Shown here: piece by piece, positions 1-10,930 of the stretch
Position numbering within the stretch: the first letter of the stretch is position 1
Layout: the number at the start of each line of letters is the position of its first letter
Assembly (NCBI GenBank): GCA_002794775.1
Contig: NBAY01000146.1
Location: 1 to 52,265 of the forward strand
DNA length: 52,265 bases
Source: Porodaedalea pini
Lineage: Eukaryota > Basidiomycota > Agaricomycetes > Hymenochaetales > Hymenochaetaceae
Direction of reading: 5' to 3'
Made by a program: the position numbers and the translations under genes
Notes under the pieces: generated by a model
Told to the model about the DNA's origin: nothing
What the model saw: only the letters and a program-made list of their open reading frames with translations
The model's database searches: none

Positions 1-82
1 CCCTCTTCCACCATGCCAGCAGCAGCAGCAGGCACCCCTGGCTCACTGTCCAATCGCGACCCCCCACGTCGACAAACGTGAT

Positions 83-409
83 GTGACTGGCATCACCTTC
101 GGAGGAGCTGGCCAGCCGATGGACGTCTCGATGAATGAGGTGCAATGGAGACGGGCGTGCTGGATCTGTGGCCAGCTGGGCCACTTCAAGGATGCGTGCC
201 CACAAGGAAAGACGATCGTGCAGCATATGCTGCAGATGATGGCACCCGGCGAGCGTCGCCTCCTTGCCGATGAGCTAGGCGTGATGAAGGAATCGGCATT
301 CGAGGAAGTCGTAGACACTCGAAGGTCGACAGTGGAGGACTACGTGGAAGAGGAGGGAGATGACAAAGAGGTTGTCGACTTGCAGGGTTTTGTGAGTGAT
401 CAGGCATAG
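83..409 (+). pseudogene. Gag C-terminal fragment with CCHC zinc knuckle
   Basis: An open frame of 108 codons contains one CX2CX4HX4C zinc knuckle (nt about 158-199, CWICGQLGHFKDAC), the nucleic-acid binding motif of retroelement nucleocapsids. A strongly acidic tail follows and ends at TAG 407-409. The N-terminal capsid part would lie upstream, beyond the window. The pol frame is open from position 400 in the -1 register relative to this frame, so the two overlap by about 10 nt. Whether the overlap is a programmed frameshift or a mutation cannot be told from one copy. Confidence 0.75.
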
Positions 410-3400
410 CCATCGGGGCGACTGACCGAGTAGAACAAGGGACTTCGAATCTGGACTCGCTAAAATATAACCAACCGTCTGTACAATACATAGATGCAAA
501 TGACGTTGATGGTTCTCCCGATTATGAAGTCCCCACCAATGTGAATAAGGAAGGCGAGTACGAGCAGCTGTTCATGAGGGGAACTGGCAGACACCAGCTG
601 GACCTCCTCCTGAACGTCGGATACAATGTGGAGAGTGAAGTGAAAGAGGTGGATGCGCATGCCCTCGTGGATTCAGGGTGTACAGGATCATGCATTGACA
701 TAAGGTTCATCGAACGATATGGGTTGGAGACCAAACACTACATCAGACCCCTTGTGGTGCTCAATGCAGATGGCACACACAACGAGGCTGGTTTAATCAA
801 GAAGTATGTTGATGTCGAGCTGATGATTGGACATCACAAGGAGAGAATCATCCTTGCAGTGACATCCCTAGCATCGTCAAACATCTTCCTGGGCTATGAC
901 TGGCTTCAACACCACAACCCAGAGGTCGACTGGAAGATGGGTTCGATTGAATTCACCCGTTGCCTGGATGAGTGCGCGATTGAGAAGGAGGTTGTGGAGG
1001 AGATGAGGAGGGTGAGAGAGGTGCAAATGGACAAGGCGTCCTGGCCTGCATACCTCAACAACTTTGCTGACATCTTCAGTGAAAAAGGTTTCAAAAAACT
1101 GCTGGAACATAGACCCTGGGATCATGTCATCAACTTAAAACCCGACTTTAAGCCTAGCGACTGCAAGATCTACCCGTTGACACCGACGGAACAGCAATTG
1201 CTAAAGGACTTCCTTGAAGAGAACCTGAAGTCGGGCCGTATACGAAAGTCGATCTCACCAATGGCATCGCCTTTCTTCTTCATCAAGAAGGCTGACAAGT
1301 CCCTACACCCGATACAGGACTACCGGAAGCTTAATGAGAGAATGATCAAGAACAAGTACCCTCTCCCCCTCATTGACGAACTTGTCGACAAGGTCAAGAA
1401 GGTGAAGTTCATCACCAAGCTTGACCTCCGATGGGGATACTACAATGTCCAGATCTGTGAAGGCGACGAGTGGAAGGCAGCTTTTTGCACAAATATGGGT
1501 CTTTTCGAGCCGACAGTCATGTTCTTTTGTCTTTGCAACGCACCGGCGACGTTCCAGGCCTTTGTCAACCACATCTTCAAGGGACTAATCTATGATAATC
1601 TGATCATCATCTACCTCGACAACATCCTCATCCTCTCACAAACTCTTGAGGAACATATCAAGACATCAAGGCATGTCCTTCAGATCTTGCGAGAAAACGA
1701 TCTGTACCTGAAGCCAGAGAAGTGTGAGTTCGACACCAAGGTCGTAAAATACCTCGGCCACATTGTCGGTAATGGCGAGATCAAGGCTGACCTGGAAAAG
1801 ACAAAGGCAATTGTGGACTGGCCTGTCCCTTGCAACCTCAAGCAGCTGCAGCAGTTCCTCAGCATGGGCAACTGGCTGCAAAGGTTCATTAAGGACTACA
1901 GCAAAGTAGTCCATCCGCTAACGTCGCTTACGTGCAAAAAGGACTGGGTATGGGAGACTGAACAGCAGGAAGCGTTCAAGGAGCTGAGATGACGTCTCTG
2001 CTCACCTCCAGTCCTGGCCATCGCGAATGACGAGGGCCCTTTCTGCATTGAGGCAGACTCGTCGAACTTTGCACTCAGAGGCGTGTTGTTGCAGAAACAG
2101 GAAGGCAAGTGGAGGGTGGTCGCTTACAGGTCAGAAGCACTCCTGCTGGCAGAATGAAACTACAAGATCTACAACAAGGAGATGCTCACGATTGTTTCAG
2201 CACTCAAGGAGTGGAGGCAGTACCTCCTCGGCGCCTGTCACAAGATTGAGATCTGGTCCAACCATGCCAACCTCACCTACTTCAGGTCAGCACAAAAGCT
2301 GAGCTATCATCAAGCTCGCTGGTGAACAGAACTCGAAGAATTCGACTTCCACCTTGAACACAAATCAGGGAAGACGATGGGCAAGGTGTACCTACTGTCG
2401 TGCAAGGCTGGCTATGATGAGGGGAAGGATGATAATGACGGCATCGTGTTCATCAAGGAGAAGTGGCTGAATCGTGGAGTGGTGAGGATGTCGCGTGACA
2501 AGGTGTTGGAACGAGTGGGTGATGTGCAGAGGGCGCAAGACAAGTCGGAGAGGCCGACAGGACTGACGGAAGTCGACGGATTGCAGTACATGAAAGGCAA
2601 GGTGTACGTGCCGTCGACAATGAAGGAAGCGGTGAGGGAATGCCATGACTCAACCCTGGCAGGACACCCTGGATCGTCAAAGATGGTTGAACTGGTACAT
2701 CGAGATTTCTGGTGGGCATCAATGTTCTCTGACATTTGAGCGTATGTCTGAGGATGTGATCGCTGTCAGTGAACAAAAGCTCTGAGGGCATCGAGGTCAA
2801 GGCCACTCCACCCGAATGCGATCCCTGAGGGTCCATGGGAGATTGTTACGGTCGATCTCATCGGAGAACTCCCAGACTCGAAGGGACACAACGCGATCTG
2901 CGTCCTCGTAGATAGATTCTCGAAACAGATGCATGCGATCCTGACGATGACGAAACTGTCAGCAGAAGGCATGGCTCAGTTGTACCGCGACCACGTTTTC
3001 CACCTCCACGGCCTACCAAAGAAGATCATCCATGACCGTGGCACGCAGTTTGACGCATCAATGATGAAGGAGCTATACAAACTCCTGCACATTGAAGGCA
3101 ACCCATCAACGGCATATCATCCGCAGACAGACGGTCAGACTGAACGCGTTAACCAAGAGCTCAAACAGTACCTTAGGCTCTTCGTTAACCATTGACAATC
3201 GGACTGGAAGGACTGGCTCCCACTCGCAGAATTTGCATACAACAACCGCGAACACTCAGCGACAAAGATGTCTCCCTTCTATGTGAACACCGGACGTCAC
3301 CCTATGAGCTTCGACGCAGTATGAACTTCCTCTGCCAACATGTCAGCGGAAGAATTCACGAAGCACATCAAGGAGACTCATCGCGTCGCGAAGGACAACC

Positions 3401-4002
3401 TGGTCAAGGCAGCGGAGGACATGAAACGCTACCATGACCAGACAGCAGGAACATTGGTGGAGTACCAGACTGGTAACAAAGTCTTCCTCGACGGATGAAA
3501 CATCAGTACAGATTCGCCAACGAAGAAGCTTGCTGACAAGTGGTACGGACCCTTCGACATTGTCGACAAGGTGGGAGCAAGTGCATACAAGCTCAAACTC
3601 CCAAAGCGATGGAAGAAAGTCCACCCCGTCTTCAACGAAGCCCTGTTGAAACCTGCTGTCGAACCATCCTTTGAAAGCCAGAAACAACCTCCACCGCCAC
3701 CGCCCGACATCATTGACGACGAGGAGGAATACGAGGTGCAGGAGGTTATCGACTCACATCTGCACCGAGGAAAGCTACAGTACCTCGTCAAGTGGGTTGG
3801 ATACAACAAACCAACTTGGCAGCCTGAGACAGACTTCGGTAAGAACGCAAAAGAGGCGATCGCGGAGTTCTATCAGAAACACCCTGGCGCTCCTCGAAAA
3901 CTCAACATCCCTCGCCAACGACTCCGCCCACTCTTTGTCGACACCAAGCCAGATGACCGCGATCTTGGTTGGTCGGGATGCCCAACCTTGAGGGGGGGGT
4001 AA
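400..4002 (+). pseudogene. gypsy Pol polyprotein (protease-RT-RNase H-integrase-chromodomain), nine in-frame TGA stops
   Basis: Protease: LVDSGCTGS near nt 664-690. Reverse transcriptase: about nt 1130-1700, with LDLRWGYYNVQI and a catalytic box reading YLDN at 1612-1623 where the family has YxDD, so the second catalytic Asp is lost. RNase H: about 2000-2400. Integrase: about 2600-3450, including a zinc-binding region, DRGTQFD and YHPQTDGQTERVNQEL. Chromodomain: about 3730-3840, YLVKWVGY. Stops are TGA at 1990, 2155, 2323, 2737, 2749, 2770, 3193, 3322 and 3496, all in the same frame. No TAA, TAG or frameshift occurs before the natural TAA at 4000-4002, which directly abuts the LTR. The pattern fits CGA-to-TGA decay. 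Confidence 0.93.
3990..3999 (+). other. Polypurine tract (plus-strand primer)
   Basis: GAGGGGGGGG immediately precedes the 3' LTR, separated only by the pol TAA. This is the expected place for plus-strand priming in LTR retroelements. Confidence 0.8.
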
Positions 4003-4206
4003 TGTCAGAACTTGAACTTTTCCCTTCTTTTCTTTTCATTTTCCTTCTATCATTTCTTTCATTTTAAATCGCTCCTTTTCATTATAATTAATCATCTTTT
4101 CAATCATTTCCCACACTCCTTTCACATAACCTTCATTTGTTCCATTCTGCTCCCTTTTATGCAATCTTAGACAATAGGGCAACCAGTTCTCATGAGGTGA
4201 TCACTG

Positions 4207-4214
4207 TATATAAG
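4207..4214 (+). promoter_or_regulatory. TATA box in the LTR
   Basis: TATATAAG lies about halfway through the LTR, where the U3 promoter of an LTR element is expected. Transcription would start about 30 nt downstream, defining the R region. Confidence 0.6.
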
Positions 4215-4250
4215 GAAGAGGAATCACATCTGAACACCTGTTCTGTTTTT

Positions 4251-4356
4251 CCTCTTACCTCTGTGACGACCTAGGTGAGACTGTGTCCCCCTCCTGTAGT
4301 AGAGTACATTGTATTAATCCTCTTACCTCCGTGACAACCTAGTCTGAGTACAGCGT
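4251..4356 (+). repeat. Direct duplication inside the LTR
   Basis: Two imperfect copies of a block of about 40 nt start with CCTCTTACCT at 4251 and at 4319 (spacing 68 nt). Both continue with a GTGAC-ACCTAG core and a GTGTCCC end. They lie just downstream of the TATA box, in the probable R/U5 region. Confidence 0.7.
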
Positions 4357-4448
4357 GTCCCGAGTCCCCGCTCGAGTATAGCACGTCCCAGACAACAGTT
4401 AACTGAGGCCTGCCCAGTCCGAGTCGTCTCCCGGACTCCCGCCTAACA

Positions 4449-5013
4449 AGACCATGATGCGCAAAGGGGATTGAGATGGCCTATCAAGGGTACATTGGCG
4501 CTCGTACTCTTCATGTGGTTTTCGGGTAACATAGACATTCCCAATGTTTCCATCTATGCAAATGTAGGATTCGTCAGAAAAGAGGACAGACCTCCATTGC
4601 TCTATTCCCCAGCCCTGATAAATCCCTGCCCAGATCATCCTTCGTGCCTCCTGAATCACATTCCTCTTCAGACATCTCTGAACTTTCCTTTGGTGTAAAC
4701 CCTCCAAAGCCAACTCTCTCCGGACCAGGCATCGCAAAATTCCAAGTTTTTTGCCCAAGTTCTTGAGAGGCATGAAGCGGTGGGTCAGAGCGTAGTGAAT
4801 GAGGATCTCGTGCATCATCGCATCGAGCTTCTTTGGTCGTCCTTTCCGTCGTTGGTTGGATGTCGAGCCATTAACCAGCCATTTCTTCCATATTGACTGG
4901 GCTGTCGTCCGGGGCACGGCTTCAAGCTTGGCAGCACAACGTATACTAGCACCAGCACGTATAGCACCAATAATACGGTTTTTTTTTGGTGAGTCAAGCT
5001 GTAGGCAGGCCAT
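4449..5013 (-). pseudogene. Tc1/mariner-like transposase, N-terminal 188 residues, truncated by retrotransposon insertion
   Basis: The product shows an N-terminal helix-turn-helix (residues about 10-50), a basic GRPKK linker of the AT-hook type, a second DNA-binding segment, and the start of the DDE catalytic core with the first Asp in VLFSDES (about residue 143). It continues to ...LRIMV, where the family motif reads IMVWG. The LTR begins inside the Trp codon, so later residues of the open frame (to 4399) are LTR sequence. The second and third catalytic acidic residues are missing here. Family Tc1 transposases are usually about 330-350 aa. The start ATG is 5011-5013. Confidence 0.88.
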
Positions 5014-5159
5014 GTAGAGGCATCAGACGCAACGACAGACTACAGACAACATGTACGTCGCGACACGAAGGTCGTGTTCACACGGTTACCTACCAGATTA
5101 AGCAATGCAAATCACCTTCCTTAAACAGGGGGGCCGAAGACTTTTGAGAACCACCTGTA
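4449..5159 (-). mobile_element. 5' part of a Tc1/mariner-like DNA transposon, split by the LTR element
   Basis: The right end carries a probable terminal inverted repeat at about 5126-5157. Read on the minus strand it begins CAGGTGGTTCTCAAAAGTC, the style of Tc1-like ends, with a flanking TA (5158-5159) as the likely target duplication. The transposase start follows inside. The other inverted repeat and the C-terminal half of the gene must lie left of the gypsy 5' LTR, outside the window. TIR identity is inferred from one end only. Confidence 0.75.
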
Positions 5160-5577
5160 GTGCAATGGTACTAATTTTCACATAAATTATGCTGTATGCA
5201 CTGTATTTTGTTTGGTATCGATGTCTCTTTGCAAGCACCAAGCTCAGACTAGTGTGCGAAGTCGACACATGAACCACCACGCCACATAAGGCAGGTCTAA
5301 TCATTGTGTAACTCACGTGACTTACTAACCCGCTACACCTGTACTTCCTCGATTAAGGAGCCCGGATTCACTTAGAATCACTAAAGCACCCGAACGGCAA
5401 TATTAATGACGTCATTTCCCACCGAGCGGTCCAGACGTTTACCGGGGTTACGCCTCGGCTTTCGGCTGCGGCACTAAAGTGCTCACGCTGCCGGAGTATA
5501 TCTGTTCAAGGTTGTGCCAATGGCTGTCTTTTGAGCGGACGTTGACGACGCCCACGCCCACTCCCGCCTCGCACTTT
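5160..5577. other. Intergenic, promoter side of the histidine kinase
   Basis: No coding potential is visible. It lies between the transposon end and the first ATG of the kinase. I see no clear TATA box. The transposon ends about 420 nt from the kinase start codon, so it could have displaced distal promoter elements. Confidence 0.5.
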
Positions 5578-8500
5578 ATGTCCAGCGTGCCCGGCGACGG
5601 TGACAGGTGCAGCGGCAAGCGCCCGAGCAGCGGCTACCCGCCGAGCGCCATGGCATCGACCTCCAAGAAGTCAAGCCGTCCAAACGAAATTGTCAGCGAG
5701 CTTCCTACGTTCCCCAATCCTGCTTACCTCTTCGATGGCGACGACCTACCCATGTCCAAGTCGAACGTTAAAAAAAGCCGGAAGCGGGAGCGGCAGGAGA
5801 AGAAACAAGAACAGGAAACGGTGCTGGAGCTCATACACACGATGCGGCACGGCGGTGAGCTAAAAACACGCAGTCACAGTCGTAGCCGCAATGGCACTGG
5901 TACCGGCGCAACGAAGAACGCACGTATTGATGGCGGAGGCCTCCGTGTACGCTGGGCGCGTTTCAAGCAGCGCCTAGGAACGGGGAGTGCCCTTTCAGAG
6001 TCTTTGGTTGATGGCACAGGCGCCTCGTCAAGCAGTTCGCGCTCTGTGCGCCGTCTCGGCTACAATCAACAAGGCGAGGACGAAACGGACGATGCCGTGG
6101 CAGTGGACGAAATTGTTGTTGACAATGCACTGGGCACGGTCACAGGAGGCTCGCAGGCGAGCGAGCACGGCGGCACAGGTCATGAGCCATCAGGCAGTGG
6201 GAGACCAGACGTTCCTGGTGCGAAGAGCCATACGAACTCATATGGGACGATGGAGATGCAGAGCTTCGGGGTATGGGAGTCGAATTGGGTGCTTGCCTTC
6301 CTTCGGTGGACAGTCTGGCCCCTTGTTCTCCACTTCTTCACGATGCGCTTCGGCGAGGACAAAACCGAGCGAGACTATCGGCGGGAGACGTGGTGGTCTA
6401 GCAAGACACTTGGCCTCTACTCCTCTCTTTTCTTTGTCGCAAATTGGCTTCTCGTCATAGCGCTCAACGCGCGACCCTTCTCTCTTTCCGACAAGATCTT
6501 CTACTACGGTTTCGGTTCTCTCATCGCGATTCCACTTCCTTTCCTTGTCATCTACGACCAACCTTACAAACGGCCAAAGCTTTATCAAGCCTACCTTGCA
6601 ATATGCGTTTGGGCATGGGTTCTCTATACGACCATATTTATGTATGCTTGCGATTTCTACGGCAAACGCGGTCCTAGTCATTGTGGCAAACGGGATTTTA
6701 TCGGCGTTTTTTTGTGCGTATTTGTGCATACCTTCTACCTACGCTGTTTCCTGACTTCAGCGGCTCTCTCCCCGATCCAGCTTTGCTATTGGTCTACCTG
6801 CGATAGCCATGTTTGGTCTGCGACAGACACGTATCTCAAATACGATCGGATTCGCCATATTCTTCATCCTTAATGTTGGTGTACTAGCTTTCTTTCTGCA
6901 TCTGCTTTCATCACTGAACTGAGCTTTCCCTTACCAGTCCGTACTAATCCTCCCAGAGCATCCTGCTTACACCCGAAGTTCGTTCTATATCACCACTATA
7001 TGCACGTTACTCTTGAAATAAACCGTTTCTCTCAGATGTTCTAGATGCATTGCTATTCCATGCTTTCGTGTTGTACATCCATTTCAAGCGGGAGTCCGTG
7101 AGTGGTTCTTTTTTTACAGCTGGGATATATCATCTGGAATTGACGTTTGCTTGCCATTGGCTCAGATGGAACGCCGTAACTTCTCGCTGCGCGACCAATT
7201 GAAGGCACAGTTTCGCGCGACGCAAAAGGCACAAGTCAACGAGCGCAAGGCAAGCGACTCAAAACGACGCCTTACCTCTTATGTCTTCCACGAGGTTCGA
7301 GTCCCGCTCAACACGGCGTGTGAGCCTCCGTCAGCCCTCTCGTCTTTCCGATATGCTAAAAAATTCTGGTTTGCAGTACTCGCAGTGCAGAACATAGAAG
7401 CGACAGGCGAGGTGCACCCGTCGAAGGAGATTGAGTGGACAGCGCTCAGTGGGAGCTTGAGCATGATGTCAAAGGGTAAGGGCAAACGTATTGGATCTTC
7501 ATATTCTGTGACTATAATCTTATTTTTGTGCTCTCAGTGCTTAACGATGTACTCGATTTCGATCGTCTCGATTCAGGCCGCTTCTCCACGGTCAACACGC
7601 CGTACAATCTCGTGAGTTGCTTCTCTATGTTCTCTGAATGGTATATTTATCGAGGCGTTCTAATAAAGCATCAAACTATTCGCTCCATTCTTGTTCCTCT
7701 TGGACTCGCCGCAAAGGCGCGAGGTCTCGACCTTACGGATGACCTGGACAAGAACATCGACCGGATTGCACGGCGAGCGTTTTTGGCCGCTAAGGGTCTT
7801 GATGCTTCAGCAATCGTTGCTGAACTGGCAAAAGATGAGGACGGTCTCGTACTTGGTGATGAGATGCGTCTTCGACAGGTCATCAACAACCTCGCAAGTA
7901 ACGCGTGCAAGTTTACGCCCACCGGCGGTCGTATACGCATCGTTACAAAACTCATGCTTCCCTTGCTTCCGACCGCTGAGTCATTGGAAGGCTGCGGACC
8001 TGAAATTGTCGCGGAGGGCACAACAATGGCGCGAACAGCGTCGGATACGTTGATTAGTGGGAACGGCGTGGAAAAGAAACGAGAGGTTTCTGAACGGCCG
8101 GGAAGCGCTACGGCAGAGCAGCCACCAGCCAGTACCAAGCCGGTCGAGCACGCTAAAGAATCTGAGCATGGTTCTCTGCATTCGTTCAAAAAGTCGATTC
8201 TCCCTTGGCGGCGGCAATCCTACAAGAAACGGTCAAACGCGGCCGGGAATGGGGCAGACGTACATACTCGGGATATGCTGGATGTCGCGGAGAGGGGTGC
8301 GATGCCACCGGCTCAAAATGGCACACCGCTGTCGACGGCACAGCTCGTCCGTCACAATTCGGTCGACCTTAATACTTTGGATCGCATTGTCGTACGTATT
8401 GAAGTACACGATACGGGCGTTGGTATTCGCGCGCGAGACCTCGTCGATAACAAGCTTTTCAGGTGCTTTCCCCCCCAATATCTTACTACCCATCCATCTC

Positions 8501-10084
8501 ATGCTTGTTTGCCTTCGATGCAGTCCTTACGTGCAGACCGAGGTACGATGAATTGATTGTTGGCTGCAGTTGGTTATTTTCTCACAGATTACGTCTAGAT
8601 TGGGAAGTATCAGGGCGGTAAAGGAACAGGGCTGGGTCTCGCGCTCGTGCGTCGGATTGTCAAACTTAGCGGTGGTCGTCTTGGGGTAAAAAGTAAACTT
8701 GGGGAGGGAAGCACTTTCTGGGTTGAACTTCGTATGCATGCTTTTATTCTTTCCATACAATCTCGTTAATCAGTGAAACCGATCAGCCCTGGGCGTCGGC
8801 CAAGCAAGCAATAATTCGAAGGACCGTCCCGACTTCCATCAGGATGGCTCGGACTACTCGGAAGGCCAGCGCCAGCTTGCTCTAGGTCTTGAAGACTTGA
8901 AGTTCTCGCGCGCGATTGGCGAAGGTGAGACGCCTTCAACGATGGTTACTGAACACGATGCGACACTCGGGAAGGAAAAGGAAGCTGAACAGAGCACCAT
9001 TCTACCTCTACAATCGGACCGAGCGTTGAAGAACGTTATGGACCAAAGCGGGCTGTTCGAGATCGCACCACCGCCGATGCTCAAGACGAACCTCCGGGCA
9101 CCCGGACGGACCCGCACGCCGTCGCCTACACCGGATATTCCACCGCCGGTGCCGCCGCCATTTGCCGTTATACCGCCGACTCCGCCCCAGTCAGGTTCGG
9201 AGGCAGGACGTTTAGAGATTTCCAACACGACCAGCAGTATGACTGTCTACGAGGAGCGCGCCGAAAACAACGCCCCGCCAACATTGAGCGCGCCTTCACC
9301 TGTACCACGTTTTTCCCAGTCTTATTCTGCACCGTCGCCTTTGGAGACGGCCCCGGCTTCTGTCTCACCAGGCTCTTCAGCGCCTGATCTTACACCGGGC
9401 AAGGGCCTGCGAGTGCTGGTCGTAGATGATGACATGATCACGCGAAGCCTGATGTCGCGTATGCTCACCCGGCTTGGATGCATGGTCACTACTGCAGAGA
9501 ACGGAAAGGTTGCCCTCGAGAAAATTCTCGGAGGCGTTATCCCGCCGGGCGTCGTGCGTGGAGAGCCTGGGACCGGCATGGGCATGAGTACTGGCATGCC
9601 ACCACAGGAAGTCGAACAGTTACCTGACGAAGACCATGTGTATATTTTCGATATCGTGTTTCTGGACAACCAAATGGTGCGTTGCAGATGGGTCGGTATG
9701 GAACTTAATTGCATTGCTTATAGTTTGTCTCTTTTTCTCAGCCGATCATGTCTGGCCTAGACACGGTCTCTTCATTGAGAGCCCTCGGTCGAAAAGACTT
9801 GGTTGTCGGCGTGACTGGTGAGTATTCTATCAACTATAGATTCATAATATACTGAAGCCGGTTTGGTAGGTAATGCGCTTCTATCAGATCAGCAGGAGTA
9901 TCTTGACATGGGCGTTGATCGGTTCGTAGCTCATCATCTTTTTAGCTCATCTGTCTTACGCGTAATCTTTAGTGTATTGACAAAGCCAGTCCTGGAAGGT
10001 AGCCTTAAGGCGATGCTAACTGTCGCGGGTCAGCGGAAGCAGAAGAGATTAACTGCACTTCAAGATTCACCTCTGCCACCATAA
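5578..10084 (+). CDS. Membrane hybrid histidine kinase with C-terminal receiver domain
   Basis: Model of 14 exons: 5578-6713, 6781-6874, 6938-6977, 7036-7097, 7166-7319, 7377-7475, 7538-7611, 7669-8462, 8524-8542, 8599-8731, 8787-9676, 9742-9817, 9870-9921, 9973-10084. Phases close to 1245 codons (1244 aa). The first ATG is 5578; the frame upstream has only GTG. Order: a charged low-complexity N-terminus, about six TM segments (exons 1-4), H-box with phospho-acceptor His in [12 protein letters not shown] (split by an intron), N-box [10 protein letters not shown]1 DTGVGI, G2 [12 protein letters not shown], a Pro-rich linker, then a receiver with acidic VVDDD, phospho-Asp in FLDNQMP and Lys in LTKPV. 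Known: such kinases autophosphorylate on His and relay to Asp, feeding Ypd1-type phosphorelays. The signal sensed is unknown; no GAF, PHY or PAS domain is evident. Confidence 0.93.
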
Positions 10085-10930
10085 CGTTCCTCCCTCAATG
10101 TCTTCATTTTCTTTCTCACTATGCGATAGTGTTCATCTTTATTTATTTTTTGATCTAGGGTTTATTCTTTCGCCTTTTGTCTCTACTGGGCTCCAGTTTC
10201 ATTGTTTGTTCTTGTCGTCCCCCATTCCTACTCATCTCACGTTATACGTCCAGCTCTACACATGCCACATTCTCCCCTGCATCCAGCACTCGCTCCTGTT
10301 GTCTACGTTCCCCGTTTCACGACCCTCGTATGTCTCGCACGCCCTTCGATTAAAGATCAAACTCAAATGGTAACTTATCTCCCACCACCGCTCCCTAATC
10401 TTATTCAATATTGTCGCGTTCATTTATACACGGGGACGGCGCGGAATGTTTCGATTATGCATAGATATTTTCGGTATTTGCATACACGCTGTTCTGTAGG
10501 TATATTCGGATATTACCATTCGTTATGCCCTCTTTTCACATCATTCTAGTTTCTATGTCCGATGTATGGAAAGCCAGTATGAACGAGTTCATTGTTCGTG
10601 AGTTCTCGAAAATTACATTAGTATTGTTTGACCGCAAGCTATGATTATTCAATACGTACATGTTGGGAGACGCAGAACTGCAACGCGGCTTGTTCTTGCG
10701 GACAGATGATGTGAGGAACGCCGCTCAGGTCATGTGACTCATAGTCCGTCTGCTCTGAGTCGGAGGCTTTGTATATACAACCCACATCAACTCCCAAAAA
10801 ACTTCGAACTTTTCTTTGTTATTTTTAATATAAACAAGGACTCGGCAGGATCCGATCGCACTGCTTCTATCACGATGCAGACAGTCACTGCCCATGCTTC
10901 AGCGAGTTGTGCGACGTACCTCAATCTGTC
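10085..10930. other. Intergenic region
   Basis: It holds the 3' flank of the kinase (pyrimidine-rich) and the upstream region of the NACHT-WD40 gene. A TATATA motif at about 10772-10777 lies 155 nt before the proposed start of the latter. I see no gene here. Confidence 0.5.

Larger units (their letters stand above)
1..4448 (+). mobile_element. Ty3/gypsy chromodomain LTR retrotransposon, decayed, left end outside window
   Basis: Seen: domains run in the order Gag zinc knuckle, protease, reverse transcriptase, RNase H, integrase, chromodomain, polypurine tract, 3' LTR. Integrase before the LTR and after RNase H is the Ty3/gypsy order, and the C-terminal chromodomain marks the chromovirus branch. 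The 5' LTR and the N-terminal part of Gag lie left of the window. The pol reading frame is one uninterrupted register from about 400 to 4002 apart from nine TGA codons, so the copy cannot make a full polyprotein. The element lies inside a Tc1/mariner-like transposase gene (see 4449-5159). Inference: a non-autonomous, inactive insertion. Confidence 0.95.
4003..4448 (+). repeat. 3' LTR of the gypsy element
   Basis: It begins TGTCAGAA after the polypurine tract and ends CCTAACA, giving the canonical TG...CA termini (TGT/ACA). The right boundary is fixed independently because the transposase coding homology of the host transposon resumes at 4449. Length is 446 nt. It carries a TATA box and an internal direct duplication. 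The expected 5-bp target duplication would be AGACC (4449-4453), but the left copy is outside the window. Confidence 0.85.

Noticed and set aside
1990..3498. Reading the nine TGA codons as recoded (selenocysteine or alternative code).
   Set aside because: Host genes in the window use TGA as a normal stop (for example 18655, 47442 and 47843), and CpG decay explains the pattern.
4399..4448. Continuation of the transposase frame to 4399.
   Set aside because: These codons lie in the LTR and lose similarity exactly at the LTR border; chance read-through.
5479..5577. Extended N-terminus of the histidine kinase starting at 5479.
   Set aside because: That codon is GTG; the first ATG in frame is 5578, and eukaryotic initiation at GTG is unlikely.
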